Notes: a model not told the origin generated them from the sequence alone. DNA of 64,000 nucleotides from CADEDH01 sp041394285 (GCA_041394285.1 JAWKIL010000001.1:496001-560000); one strand, 5' to 3'. Shown: positions 39,617 to 47,791, counted from the first letter of the stretch. Made by a program: numbers and translations.

Positions 39617-39700
39617 GTCGGAGTGGCGGAATAGGCAGACGCGCTAGCTTGAGGGGCTAGTGTCCGAAAGGACGTGGGGGTTCAAGTCCCCCCTCCGACA
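39617..39700 (+). tRNA. tRNA-Leu (GAG)
   Basis: An 84-nt class II tRNA. The acceptor stem GTCGGAG pairs with CTCCGAC, with discriminator A at 39700; CCA is not encoded. The anticodon stem CTAGC/GCTAG encloses loop TTGAGGG (anticodon GAG). The variable arm is TGTCC-GAAA-GGAC and the T arm GGGGGTTCAAGTCCCCC. It marks the edge between the conserved backbone and the accessory zone, a usual integration site. Confidence 0.97.
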
Positions 39701-39805
39701 CTCTTTGCGAAGGCCCTGGTCAGAGCGTTGCGTGCTCGACGACCGGGGCTTTATCGCGTAGGTCTGAGGTCGGCCGAAAGCCTGTGACATGCGGCTTTGT
39801 CTTCG

Positions 39806-39836
39806 TGTCGGAGGTGGGGGTGGAAGTCCCACGTCC
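39806..39836 (-). repeat. Degenerate inverted copy of the tRNA-Leu 3' end
   Basis: Read on the minus strand, these 31 bp match 39670-39700 (variable-arm end, T arm and acceptor end) at 25 of 31 positions, with exact 9-bp blocks at both ends (GGACGTGGG and CCTCCGACA). Part of the match reflects the symmetry of the T arm. A plausible relic of an attachment site. The rest of the 324-bp gap 39701-40024 shows no gene. Confidence 0.5.
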
Positions 39837-40024
39837 ACGAGGGGTGGGACGACGGAAGTCCTGGTCAGCAGGGTTGCGAGGCGCTGTCGGGGGATCGCGC
39901 TGCACATGCTTTTGCTAACGCCGGCGCGGAACCGTGTCCGCCAGGCCAGCTCGCCGAGCTGACAACGCTCAGTTCACCGTTTGTAGTCGCATTCGAGCGG
40001 TGATGGCGGCCAGCGAGGCAGGGA

Positions 40025-40204
40025 CTAGCGCACGGTGGCAGAGCGTTTCCGAGCTGTGATGCCGAACGGCCGGAAGGCGACGCGACCGGGCCAGTCGGCC
40101 CGCTCGTAGGTGTCGTACACGATCCAGTACGCCCCCGCGTTAACGATTTGGTCCTCGACCCACGTCCAGCCAAGGCCCCCGACCTCACCTTGAGAGCTGT
40201 ACAT
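40025..40204 (-). CDS. Hypothetical protein or gene remnant
   Basis: 59 residues from ATG 40204 (GTG 40207 directly precedes it). The tract includes YSSQGEVGGLGWTWVEDQIV and AYWIVYDTYERADWPGRVAF. The Trp/Tyr-rich, non-repetitive composition and fairly GC-rich third positions look like true coding sequence. The frame stays open upstream for a further 40 codons or so, so this may be the 3' end of a degraded larger gene. No family recognised. Confidence 0.4.
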   Translation of the reverse strand: MYSSQGEVGGLGWTWVEDQIVNAGAYWIVYDTYERADWPGRVAFRPFGITARKRSATVR

Positions 40205-40324
40205 CACGAGACGCCCTGCTATGGGCTCCGGACCGCTGCGGTGGGTCCGGGTTAGGATCGCGCCAGCTGCGCTGCAGATGGCGCTCCTGGCGGGCCGGCC
40301 CGATGGCTGGCGACCACGCCCTAA

Positions 40325-40507
40325 CGTCGGACCGCCAGCGGACCGACCGAACTGGATCGAGGGCTCGTTCCGTTCGACTCCTACGAGAGCGCCCTCCGTG
40401 AACTGATCGCGCTCGGCTCAGAGATCGAGGTCCTGCTGCCAGACGAGCTCCGCCAGACCATGGCCCAGATCGGCCAGCGCATCGCCAACCTCCGCCGACC
40501 ACGATGA
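40325..40507 (+). pseudogene. C-terminal fragment of a WYL-domain regulator
   Basis: After a stop at 40322-40324 the frame reads VPFDSYESALRELIALGSEI then EVLLPDELRQTMAQIGQRIA, ending at TGA 40505-40507. This matches the C-terminal extension of WYL-domain (YafY/PafBC-type) regulators, where a loop of the form LGPDVEVLxPxELR is typical. No HTH or WYL core remains upstream, so only a remnant persists. Confidence 0.6.
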
Positions 40508-40678
40508 CGGACAGCCCCAGACGCGGCCCGGAGCCATTCGACCGATCGGCGCAATCAATAGCCGCACCGACGGCTCCGGCCACGCCGCCACCCGCTCGGC
40601 CATCGACCGGGGGAAGCTCCGACAGCCTCGGAACCTCCAACCGATAGTGCTTCTCGTGTGCGTCCCTCGGTGGGAAAT

Positions 40679-40689
40679 TCGTATTACGA
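40679..40689. promoter_or_regulatory. Candidate operator/promoter of the toxin-antitoxin pair
   Basis: TCGTA-T-TACGA is a short dyad in an unusually AT-rich patch upstream of the toxin remnant and overlaps a possible -10 (TACGAT, 40685-40690). RHH antitoxins usually bind such dyads to repress their own operon. Confidence 0.4.
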
Positions 40690-40709
40690 TAACTGGGTGT
40701 GCGGTTCCA

Positions 40710-40952
40710 TTGATCAGCGTTCAAGCACGGCTCGACGAGGAGACCATCCTGCGCGCCGTCGGGCATGCGATCGTAGTGATGGATCTGGAGCCTGATGCTG
40801 ACCCGCCGAAGGTCCTCGCCATGGGCCCCGACCCGCCGGCAACCTCCTCGAGGTCATCTGGCTCGGTCTCGTCGACACCGAGTTGGTGATCCACGCCATG
40901 GAACTGCGACCCCCGTTCTACGACCTGCTCCCCACGGGAGAGGACCGACACC
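40710..40952 (+). pseudogene. Frameshifted toxin-like gene of an RHH-linked TA pair
   Basis: The first part reads ISVQARLDEETILRAVGHAI then VVMDLEPDADPPKVLAMGPD. One base later the homology continues in another frame: AGNLLEVIWLGLVDTELVIH then AMELRPPFYDLLPTGED. Together they match a family of small actinobacterial proteins with a GPDRAGNLLEVV...IHAM pattern that precede RHH antitoxins. The frame change lies at 40832-40836, consistent with loss of one base in a GAC-CGC-GCC context. The second frame has no stop before the antitoxin ATG. The toxin is therefore probably inactive unless this is a sequence error. TTG 40710 is a tentative start. Confidence 0.6.
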
Positions 40953-41225
40953 ATGACCACCCACAAGTCCAAGACCGGACGGACTCTCACCGACGCCGAC
41001 CTCGACGCCTTGGCCGAGGAAGTCGAGACGACCGACTACGACGTCGAAGAACTCAAGACCCGCCGCCGCGGCCGCCCGGCCATGGGCTCGGGCCCCGCCG
41101 ATGTCGTGCCGGTGCGAATCGATCCCGAGCTCAAGGCCGCGATCGAAGCCCGCGCCGAAGCGGAGCGAACAACTACGAGCGAGATCATCCGCGAGGCGCT
41201 CCGCAAGTTCCTCGAGGTCGCCTGA
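40953..41225 (+). CDS. Ribbon-helix-helix (CopG-like) antitoxin
   Basis: 90 residues. An acidic N-terminal part, LTDADLDALAEEVETTDYDV, would bind the toxin. A basic linker, RRRGRPAMGSG, leads to the RHH DNA-binding domain VVPVRIDPELKAAIEARAEA followed by RTTTSEIIREALRKFLEVA. ATG 40953 follows GGGAGAGGA at a good distance. It normally neutralises the partner toxin and represses the operon; here the partner looks broken while the antitoxin is intact. Confidence 0.85.
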   Translation: MTTHKSKTGRTLTDADLDALAEEVETTDYDVEELKTRRRGRPAMGSGPADVVPVRIDPELKAAIEARAEAERTTTSEIIREALRKFLEVA

Positions 41226-41452
41226 CCGCCGGTAGGGGTGTCGCCCTGCAAATGCCTTGCTAATCGCAGCGAGCGGCAGCGGACGGCAGGGAGTGGCAAG
41301 TAGCAGCTCGCCGTCAACCCGGCCAACACGGTCGAGATCGATGCCATCCGCGCCCATGCCGGCGCAACCTCGGCTACGTAAGGGCGATAGGTCAACGAGC
41401 CGCCAACCCGATCGACCCACCGATCGACAGGATCGACAACCTCTACCACGAG

Positions 41453-42799
41453 GGGACTATCGCCTTAACGGTGTAACTGCGGTTGGTTGGTCTAGTGGGG
41501 GAGGCGTCCTTCGAAGTGGAGCTCGAAGGCGTTGAGGGCTGGTTTCCAGCGCATGGCCCAGCGTCGTCGGCCGCCGCCGGTGGGGTCAAGGGATCGGATC
41601 ACGAGGTACAGGCATTTCAAGGCTGCCTGCTCGGTGGGGAAATGGCCTCGGGCTCGGGTGGCCCGCCGGAACCGGGCGTTCAACGACTCCACGGCGTTGG
41701 TTGAAAAGATGACCCGGCGGACCTCGACGGGGAACGCCAGGAACGGGACGAACTCCGGCCACGCTGAGCGCCACAGCCGCTCGATCCCGGGGTAGCGCTC
41801 CCCCCACACCGCGGCGAACTCCTCGAACCGTTCGCTGGCGGCGGCTTCGGTGGGGGCGGTGTAGACCGGGCGCAGATCCCGGGCGATGGCGTCCCAATGC
41901 TGACGAGCGGCCAGGCGAAACGTGTGCCGGATCAAGTGGAGCACGCACCCCTGCACGATGGCTTGGGGCCACACCCCGTTGATCGCCTCCGGGAGGCCTT
42001 TCAGCCCGTCGCAGACAACGATCAAGATGTCGTCGACCCCGCGGTTGCGGATCTCGGTCAGGACCTGGGCCCAGAACTTCGCGCCCTCACCGCCGTCGCC
42101 GGCCCACAGGCCGAGAATGTCCCGCTCGCCGTCGACGGTGACCGCCACGGCGGTGTAGATGGGGCGGTTGGCGACCTGGCCGTCGCGGATCTTGACGTGG
42201 ATGGCGTCGATGAACACCACCGGATACACCCGATCCAACGGACGGGACTGCCAATCGACCAGCTCGCCCAGGATCCGGTCGGTGATCGTGGTGATCGTGT
42301 CTTTGGACACCTTGGCCCCGTAGACCTCGTCCAGGTGGGCGACGATCTCGCCGTGGGTGAGGCCCTTGGCCGACAGCGACAACACCAGTTCATCGACGCC
42401 GTCCAGGCGGCGCTGGCGTTTTCGGACCACCGTCGGTTCGAACGTGCCGTCCCGGTCCCGGGGGACGTCGATCTCGACCGGGCCCACGTCGGTCAGGACC
42501 GTCTTGGGGCGGGTGCCGTTGCGGGAGTTCCCGCCGTCGCGGCCGGTGGGGTCGTGCTTGGGGTAGCCGAGATGGGCTTCCATCTCACCCTCCAACGCCG
42601 TCTCCAACACCCGCTTCGTCAGATCACCCAACAGGCCGCCAGGGCCGGTCAGCTTCACCCCCTCCGCCCTGGCCTGATCCACCAACTGACGAGCCACCTC
42701 GACCGTCACCGGCTCTTCTGAATCACTCACTGCTCCTACTCTCCGGCGAGCCATCAGCTCACCCTGTCAGAGCAGTTACACCGTTTCAGCGATAGTCCC
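41453..42799. mobile_element. Complete IS256-family insertion sequence, 1347 bp
   Basis: Terminal inverted repeats of 28 bp (41453-41480 and 42772-42799) match at 25 of 28 positions and begin GGGACTATCGC. The element is flanked by an exact 8-bp target duplication, ACCACGAG, at 41445-41452 and 42800-42807, as IS256 elements make. It contains one intact transposase gene. Perfect flanks and an intact gene indicate recent insertion. No second copy lies in the window. Confidence 0.95.
41492..42754 (-). CDS. IS256-family (mutator type) transposase
   Basis: 420 residues, normal length. N-terminal DNA-binding part includes LLGDLTKRVLETALEGEMEA and HLGYPKHDP, GNSRNGTRPKTVLTDVG. The DDE core: VVFIDAIHVKIRDG (first Asp), ILIVVCDGLKGLPEAINGVW (second Asp), VIFSTNAVESLNARFRRATR (Glu). 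CVLHLIRHTFRLAARQHWDA is the family C-x2-H region. It appears intact. Confidence 0.97.
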   Translation of the reverse strand: MARRRVGAVSDSEEPVTVEVARQLVDQARAEGVKLTGPGGLLGDLTKRVLETALEGEMEAHLGYPKHDPTGRDGGNSRNGTRPKTVLTDVGPVEIDVPRDRDGTFEPTVVRKRQRRLDGVDELVLSLSAKGLTHGEIVAHLDEVYGAKVSKDTITTITDRILGELVDWQSRPLDRVYPVVFIDAIHVKIRDGQVANRPIYTAVAVTVDGERDILGLWAGDGGEGAKFWAQVLTEIRNRGVDDILIVVCDGLKGLPEAINGVWPQAIVQGCVLHLIRHTFRLAARQHWDAIARDLRPVYTAPTEAAASERFEEFAAVWGERYPGIERLWRSAWPEFVPFLAFPVEVRRVIFSTNAVESLNARFRRATRARGHFPTEQAALKCLYLVIRSLDPTGGGRRRWAMRWKPALNAFELHFEGRLPH

Positions 42800-42898
42800 A
42801 CCACGAGACGCCACCGCTCGGGAGGGCGTGGGGCGACCTGGGACGGCCGCGCTGACTGGCTCGGTGCGACCGAGGAGGGAGCGGTCCGTCCCGGGCGA

Positions 42899-43307
42899 TC
42901 ATGGCGAATCGGGCGCGCCGCCCGTGAAGAGGGCGAGCGCGTCGTTGGCGAAGTCGTCGACTGCGGTCCAGTCGGTGAACTCGTGGTTGCTGGTGGTGTC
43001 GGTGGGGTCGCCTTGGCCGGCAGCGATGCGGGTCATCATCCGCAGTGGGCAGTGAGTCGAGGGTGTCGGCGTGCCGGGTGAGCCAGCGTCGAAGCGATCG
43101 GCTGTGCCGGCCGAGGTGGATGGAGTCCCCCACGATCACCCCGTCGAACCGATCGGGGGAGGGGTCGTCGTCGGCGATGACCCGCTGGACTTCGGCACCA
43201 TTCGCGGCGAGCACGGTGGCGATGCGTTCGGCGATCTTCGCGGTTTGTCCTTCTTCGCTGTGGAAGACGATCAGAATTCGGGCGTCCATGCTGTCATCGT
43301 GGGTCAT
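42899..43307 (-). pseudogene. Flavodoxin-domain protein (HemG-like), internally deleted
   Basis: The N-terminal part reads ARILIVFHSEEGQTAKIAER with the FMN phosphate loop, then DRFDGVIVGDSIHLGRHSRS and LRRWLTRHADTLDSLP. The frame then changes near 43042. The expected C-terminus, LRMMTRIAAGQGDPTDTTSN then HEFTDWTAVDDFAND, is found in another frame ending at TGA 42899-42901. About 50 residues of the flavodoxin middle (relative to HemG-like proteins) are absent. Thus a deletion plus frameshift has removed function. Start is ATG 43307 or 43289. It follows the nitroreductase-hydrolase fusion by about 50 nt. Confidence 0.75.
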
Positions 43308-43354
43308 CGGGTCAGGGAGCGTGGAGAGCCGAACGTCCCCAGCGTCGGCGACCT

Positions 43355-44743
43355 TCACGCCGTGGGGTCGTCGTCGTCACGGAGGTGCTGGTCGAAGAAC
43401 GCAATGATGCGATGGCGGGCGTCGTGGGCCGACGGCCCGTGGTAGCCGGTGACGACGAGCCGGCTGGCGATGCTGGCCCACAGCGGGGTCTCGTCGGGTG
43501 GGTGGTCGTTGAGGAATCCGTGACCGGCGTCGGTGTAGGTGATGATCTCGTGGTCGATGCCGACGGCGTCGAGCGTGGCGCGGAGCCGTTCGGGAGCGCT
43601 GCGCAGTGACCGGTCGAGTTGACCGTAGGTGGCGATGATCGGACAGGCCCGGGAGAAGCGGTCGGGTTCGTACGATGGGGCGTCGCCGTAGTTGGCGTTC
43701 GCAGCAGCGAACTGGCCGGTTCCGGCGAGGGCGAGGGCGTAGCCGCCGCCCAGGCAGAACCCGATGACTCCGATCCGGCCGGTGCAGTTGGGCTGGGCCT
43801 CAAGCCATTCTCTGGTCGCAGCGAGATCATCGAAGGTGGGGCCGTGTCCGGCCGTAAGGGCCCGCATGGCCGAGAACATGCATCGCAGTCGACCGCCATG
43901 TGAGTACAGGTCGGGCGCGACGGCGAGGAATCCTTCGTCGGCCAGCCAGCGGACCTGGTTCTGCAGGTCGGTGCTCGGGCCGAGCGCGTCGTGGATGACG
44001 ATGACGCCGGGCCAAGGGCCGCCGGCGGTTGGTGCTGCGACGAACCCGTTCATCGGACGAGGCCCGGACCGGATCGTCACCGTGTCGACGCAGGGCGAAC
44101 TGCCGGACTGGTCGGTGACGGCGACCACGGCAAGTGACCTCCCGAGCCGGCGACGGATACCGAGGGTTCGAAGCAGGGTGCGCATGGCCGCATTCATCCA
44201 TGGCTTCGGCCTAACGCGGAGCCGCGGCCACCATCCCGCCCCCGATGTACCAGCGCCTGTCCCGGGCGCGCCGGCGGTGGCCGAAGGCGAGGGGCAGAGC
44301 CGTACCAGGGGGATGGCCCGGTCGGTGCGCTGCGAGAACCGGGCGTAGTCCGGTGCAGCGTCGAGCACCCGTGGCCAGAACTCCGCTGCCTCCTCGGCCG
44401 TCAGCGCAGTAGCTTCGACGTTGAACGTGTCATTGTCGATCTCGACGAGGGCGTGGGGGTCCGCCATCAGGTTCTGGTACCACGCCGGGTGGGTGGGCAT
44501 CCCGCTGTTGGCGGCGACGATGATCATGTCGCGACCGTCGGCGAAGTACTGCACGACGACGGTGCGGGGCTGTCCGCTGCGGCGGCCGGTGGTGGTGAGC
44601 ACCATCACCTTGCGCCGGTAGAGACGGGCGAGACGGCCGCCGCTTCGCCGGTACAGCCACGCCGCCAGCGGCACCGACCGCGAGTCCAGCAGATGTTCGA
44701 CCCGGGTTGCGATCCCCGGCCTCGACGCGTCCGTGGCCATCAT
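43355..44743 (-). CDS. F420-type nitroreductase/dienelactone-hydrolase fusion
   Basis: 462 residues in one frame. Residues about 5-150 are a Ddn/DUF385-type split-barrel nitroreductase: LARLYRRKVMVLTTTGRRSG, PRTVVVQYFADGRDMIIVAA and PAWYQNLMADPHALVEID. Residues about 215-460 are a dienelactone hydrolase: PGVIVIHDALGPSTDLQNQV, GRIGVIGFCLGGGYALALAG (nucleophile Cys in GFCLGG) and ITYTDAGHGFLNDHPPDE (His). A Pro/Gly/Ala/Arg-rich linker of about 45 residues joins them. ATG 44743 has GGAAGGG about 5 nt upstream. The two domains are normally separate proteins, so this is a natural fusion or two genes joined by loss of a stop. The likely cofactor of the first part is F420H2. Confidence 0.8.
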   Translation of the reverse strand: MMATDASRPGIATRVEHLLDSRSVPLAAWLYRRSGGRLARLYRRKVMVLTTTGRRSGQPRTVVVQYFADGRDMIIVAANSGMPTHPAWYQNLMADPHALVEIDNDTFNVEATALTAEEAAEFWPRVLDAAPDYARFSQRTDRAIPLVRLCPSPSATAGAPGTGAGTSGAGWWPRLRVRPKPWMNAAMRTLLRTLGIRRRLGRSLAVVAVTDQSGSSPCVDTVTIRSGPRPMNGFVAAPTAGGPWPGVIVIHDALGPSTDLQNQVRWLADEGFLAVAPDLYSHGGRLRCMFSAMRALTAGHGPTFDDLAATREWLEAQPNCTGRIGVIGFCLGGGYALALAGTGQFAAANANYGDAPSYEPDRFSRACPIIATYGQLDRSLRSAPERLRATLDAVGIDHEIITYTDAGHGFLNDHPPDETPLWASIASRLVVTGYHGPSAHDARHRIIAFFDQHLRDDDDPTA

Positions 44744-44917
44744 CGCACCCTTCCGAAGAGCCTGGACACATCGTCTCCCCCAATGGAGTGGCCGCCACAG
44801 AGGCCAACGTCCCCACGGAACCCGACCCGACCGAGCCGTCAACGTTCGAGCGATCGCGCAGGACCTGTGCCCCTCGCGTCTCGCGTAGGTTGTATCGATA
44901 CGGCAAGCACGATGAGT

Positions 44918-45199
44918 TCAGCCGTGACGGCGGAGCGCCACGAGGGTGGCGCAAACGGCGACGATGCCGGCGAGGACCTGAGCTCCCCGCGCCAGGCGGT
45001 CGATGTCGATGGCGGGTTTCCCCGTGATGTCGCTGTCGTGGATGCGGTAGATGCCCACGGGTCGGGCGCCGAGCCCGAACCCGGTACCGAAGCCATGCCC
45101 GCCGGATGCGTCGGGGCCGGTTCCTTCCCCGGCTCCGCCGCCACCGCCTCCGGCGATCCGGGCGACGGGGATGATCGTGATCCCGCCGTTGTGCGGGGG
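44918..45199 (-). pseudogene. Truncated GerW/YtfJ-like protein with C-terminal helix
   Basis: An open frame of 94 codons directly after a TGA (45200-45202), with no convincing start codon. It reads NGGITIIPVARIAGGGGGGA, GHGFGTGFGLGARPVGIYRI and ends with a membrane helix, GAQVLAGIVAVCATLVALRR. The IPV...GGGGG...GxGxGFG...PV pattern is that of GerW-family (sporulation protein YtfJ-like) domains, which also occur in non-sporulating actinobacteria. The missing N-terminal part and the stop suggest a 5'-truncated remnant. Confidence 0.5.
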
Positions 45200-45273
45200 T
45201 CAGCGGTCCGGTATCCGGACACCGGATGTATCGCTAGTTGGGCCCCACCTGGTTGCTGCGAGCGGCTCGCCGG

Positions 45274-46116
45274 CTAAAGGATCGGTCGGTAGAGCCCAGC
45301 GGCCCCAACGGTGAACACGGCGGCAGCGGCGACGAAGGTCACCGTCGCCGGTGTGGAGGCGTTCGGGTCGTCGTTGACGGTCATCACGATCGCCATGGCG
45401 GCGACGGCGGCGGGTACGAGCGCGAACCAGCCGATGAGGGCGTAGGCCGCGGTGCGGGCCCAGGGGAGGTGGCGTCGTAGGGCGATGGCGGTGACCGTGG
45501 CCGCGGGGACGATGATGCCGAGGTCGAGGACGCCGATGAGGAGGTAAGCGGTGGGGTTCTCGAGGTAGTCGTTGGTGGTCGGGTCACCGCCCAGCAGATC
45601 GACGATCCCCGCCAGCCAGCGGCCCCCGAGGATGAAGGCGACGACGCCGAACAGGACAAGGCTGCGCCGACGGTCGCTGTCGTCGGTGGAGGGTCGCAGC
45701 TTCGAGGGATCGATCGAGCGCCAGGCGAGCACGGTTACAGCGATGCCGGTGATGAACAGAGCGAGGTGGAACACGAAGAAGCGTTCGTTGTTGCCGGGCA
45801 GGGTGAGATAGTCGGGACCGACGATGTACTGGGGGGCCATGTACGTGGCGAACATGGCGGGGACGAACGCCAGGACCGGCCCGGCCAGGTGACCACGGTG
45901 GACGAGCCAAGCGGCGACGATGGCGATCGGCACGGCACCGGCGAGGGCGACAGCGTCGAGGCCGATGCCCTGGTTGATCAACGAGTCGCTGTAGTGGAAG
46001 TCGATGACCTGCAGAGCGAGCGGCCCTAGCAGCGAATTCGCGGCGAGGAGGGCGGCGAGCAGTGCAAGGAGCCGAGTGAGGGCAGGGGTCTGTTGGAGGT
46101 GACGGAAGGGGCTCAC
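45274..46116 (-). CDS. Integral membrane protein of unknown function
   Basis: 280 residues, about seven predicted helices: RLLALLAALLAANSLLGPLA, AIVAAWLVHRGHLAGPVLAF, FFVFHLALFITGIAVTVLAW, SLVLFGVVAFILGGRWLAGI, YLLIGVLDLGIIVPAATVTA and two more at the end. No catalytic motif was seen. GTG 46116 has a very strong AAGGAGG 8 nt upstream. It lies 28 nt after the alpha/beta hydrolase gene and is probably cotranscribed with it. Family not recognised. Confidence 0.8.
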   Translation of the reverse strand: MSPFRHLQQTPALTRLLALLAALLAANSLLGPLALQVIDFHYSDSLINQGIGLDAVALAGAVPIAIVAAWLVHRGHLAGPVLAFVPAMFATYMAPQYIVGPDYLTLPGNNERFFVFHLALFITGIAVTVLAWRSIDPSKLRPSTDDSDRRRSLVLFGVVAFILGGRWLAGIVDLLGGDPTTNDYLENPTAYLLIGVLDLGIIVPAATVTAIALRRHLPWARTAAYALIGWFALVPAAVAAMAIVMTVNDDPNASTPATVTFVAAAAVFTVGAAGLYRPIL

Positions 46117-46144
46117 CGCTGGTCCTCCTTGGTCCAGTCCTTGG

Positions 46145-47791
46145 TCAGGTGTTGCCGCCTGTCCGCGACAGCACGGTGGTGGTCATGTAATCGACGAAGG
46201 CGTCGGGCTGTTCGAACAGGGGCCGGTGGCCGGACGTGTCGAACTCGACGAGATCCTTGATTGGGGCGTCGACCATGGGGTACCACTCGGCGAACACGTC
46301 GGCCCGACCGTCGGCTTCGTGGGCCCCCTGGACGAAGAACACGGGGATGTCGAAGTCGGTGGCGGTGTCGCGGAAGTCGATGTCTTGGAGCTGGGGGTAG
46401 ATCTCGCTGAAGGTGTCCATGAAGCCGCCAAGGAGGTGGACCTGGTCGATGAGGGCGTACTCGGAGACGAAGAAGTTCTCGGAGAACCCGCCCTCACCTT
46501 CGGCGTTGGGGGAGTGGTCGTAGGGGTAGACGTCGTGCTCGTGGGCGAGGGCGGTCTCGTAGTCGAGCATCCGGTCATAGGGGGGCGGACCGATGGCGAG
46601 CAGGTCGGCGACGAGGCCGGTGCGGCCGGTCGTCTGGGCCCAGGTGAGGGTGTCTTCGTAGAAGATGGTGTCGGTGGCGAGCTGGCTGACCATCTGTCCG
46701 ACGCCGATGAACGCCGTGTACAGCTCGGGCTGTTCCTCGATGGCAAGGATGCCGAGGGTGGAGCCCCAGGACTGGCCGAGCAGGTAGATGGTGTCTTGGC
46801 CGAACCGGTCGCGCAGGTAGTTGGTGACGGCGATGGTGTCGTCGACGGCACCGGCGAGCGTGACGGTGTCGGTGGGGTCGAGCTCGTCGTAGGAGTGCCC
46901 GGTACCCCGTTGGTCCCAGGTGACGACGGTGACGTGCTCCTCGAGGGCGGGGAGGTGATTGCGCATGGCGCCCATCTCGGAGCCGCCCGGTCCACCGGCG
47001 AGGAACAACAGCACCGGGTTGTTGACGCTGTGGCCCCGGATGAGCATCGTCAGGTCGTGGCCGTTGACGTCGACCGTGGTGAGCTCGGCGATGCTGCCGG
47101 GGATCTCGTCGCCGTTGGCGTCGGTGATCGGGTCGGTCGAGGCGGGCCGGGCCAGGGCGAAGGTGAAGGCGATCAGGCCGACGCCGGCCAGCACCGCGAC
47201 GACGCGGCGGCTGAGGCGCCACCCTCGATGGCGGCTCCCTGCTGTCTGGCTGAGGTGTCGGGCAACCCCGGCGCCGAGCGCAGCGCCGTAGACCAGAGGG
47301 AGCAGCGAGACGAGCGCGTGGAAGCCCCGGCCCACGACGAGGGCGATCAGCCCGTAGGTGGTGGTCTCTATACCGTCGACGGTGGGTCCATCGATGCCGG
47401 CACGGGCGATCTCGAACACGACCGCGAATCCAACCGGTGTCGCGACCATGGCCCAGCGAGACCGGGCCGCCACCCCGGCGGCGACGCCGATGGCGACGCT
47501 GATCACGATCGACCAGATCGCCTGGGCCGTGGTCAGCGGGCTGCGTGGCGTCCACCATCCGGCCAGAGCTCCCCAGAGCGCGCCAGCACCCAGGGCTGCG
47601 GCGACGCCGATGCGCCGATCACGCCAGATCGGCGCGAGCGACCTGGCCAGCCGTTCGCCGACGGATCGGAGGCGGGCGCGCCACCCCGCTGTGGGTGGGT
47701 CGTCGGGGATCACCACGATCCCGTCGTCACCCGCATGCGGTCGGGGTGGGTGGTCGGTGAGGGGGCTGGCCGGTTCGATCCGAGTACGCAT
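46145..47791 (-). CDS. Membrane-anchored alpha/beta hydrolase (proline-iminopeptidase-like)
   Basis: 548 residues. The N-terminal about 220 residues carry five or so membrane helices (IGVAAALGAGALWGALAGWW, AIWSIVISVAIGVAAGVAAR). The C-terminal hydrolase has the oxyanion-hole motif LFLAGGPGGSEMGAM, VVTWDQRGTGHSYDELDP, the nucleophile elbow IYLLGQSWGSTLGILA and the C-terminal FFVQGAHEADGR and FDTSGHRPLFEQ carrying the probable Asp and His. This arrangement resembles the peptidase S33 family. The catalytic domain should face outward or inward depending on helix number; the substrate is unknown. Confidence 0.88.
   Translation of the reverse strand: MRTRIEPASPLTDHPPRPHAGDDGIVVIPDDPPTAGWRARLRSVGERLARSLAPIWRDRRIGVAAALGAGALWGALAGWWTPRSPLTTAQAIWSIVISVAIGVAAGVAARSRWAMVATPVGFAVVFEIARAGIDGPTVDGIETTTYGLIALVVGRGFHALVSLLPLVYGAALGAGVARHLSQTAGSRHRGWRLSRRVVAVLAGVGLIAFTFALARPASTDPITDANGDEIPGSIAELTTVDVNGHDLTMLIRGHSVNNPVLLFLAGGPGGSEMGAMRNHLPALEEHVTVVTWDQRGTGHSYDELDPTDTVTLAGAVDDTIAVTNYLRDRFGQDTIYLLGQSWGSTLGILAIEEQPELYTAFIGVGQMVSQLATDTIFYEDTLTWAQTTGRTGLVADLLAIGPPPYDRMLDYETALAHEHDVYPYDHSPNAEGEGGFSENFFVSEYALIDQVHLLGGFMDTFSEIYPQLQDIDFRDTATDFDIPVFFVQGAHEADGRADVFAEWYPMVDAPIKDLVEFDTSGHRPLFEQPDAFVDYMTTTVLSRTGGNT

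Noticed and set aside
40185..40766. A 193-residue minus-strand ORF in the accessory zone
   Set aside because: Arg/Ser/Gly-rich shadow of the WYL fragment and toxin leader; no domain.
42860..42874. CTCGGT-GCG-ACCGAG hairpin as a firm terminator
   Set aside because: Six-base stem without a T-run, downstream of a pseudogene; too weak to list as a feature.
44839..45222. A 127-residue minus-strand ORF
   Set aside because: Ser/Pro-rich and in a different frame from the recognisable GerW-like sequence over the same bases.
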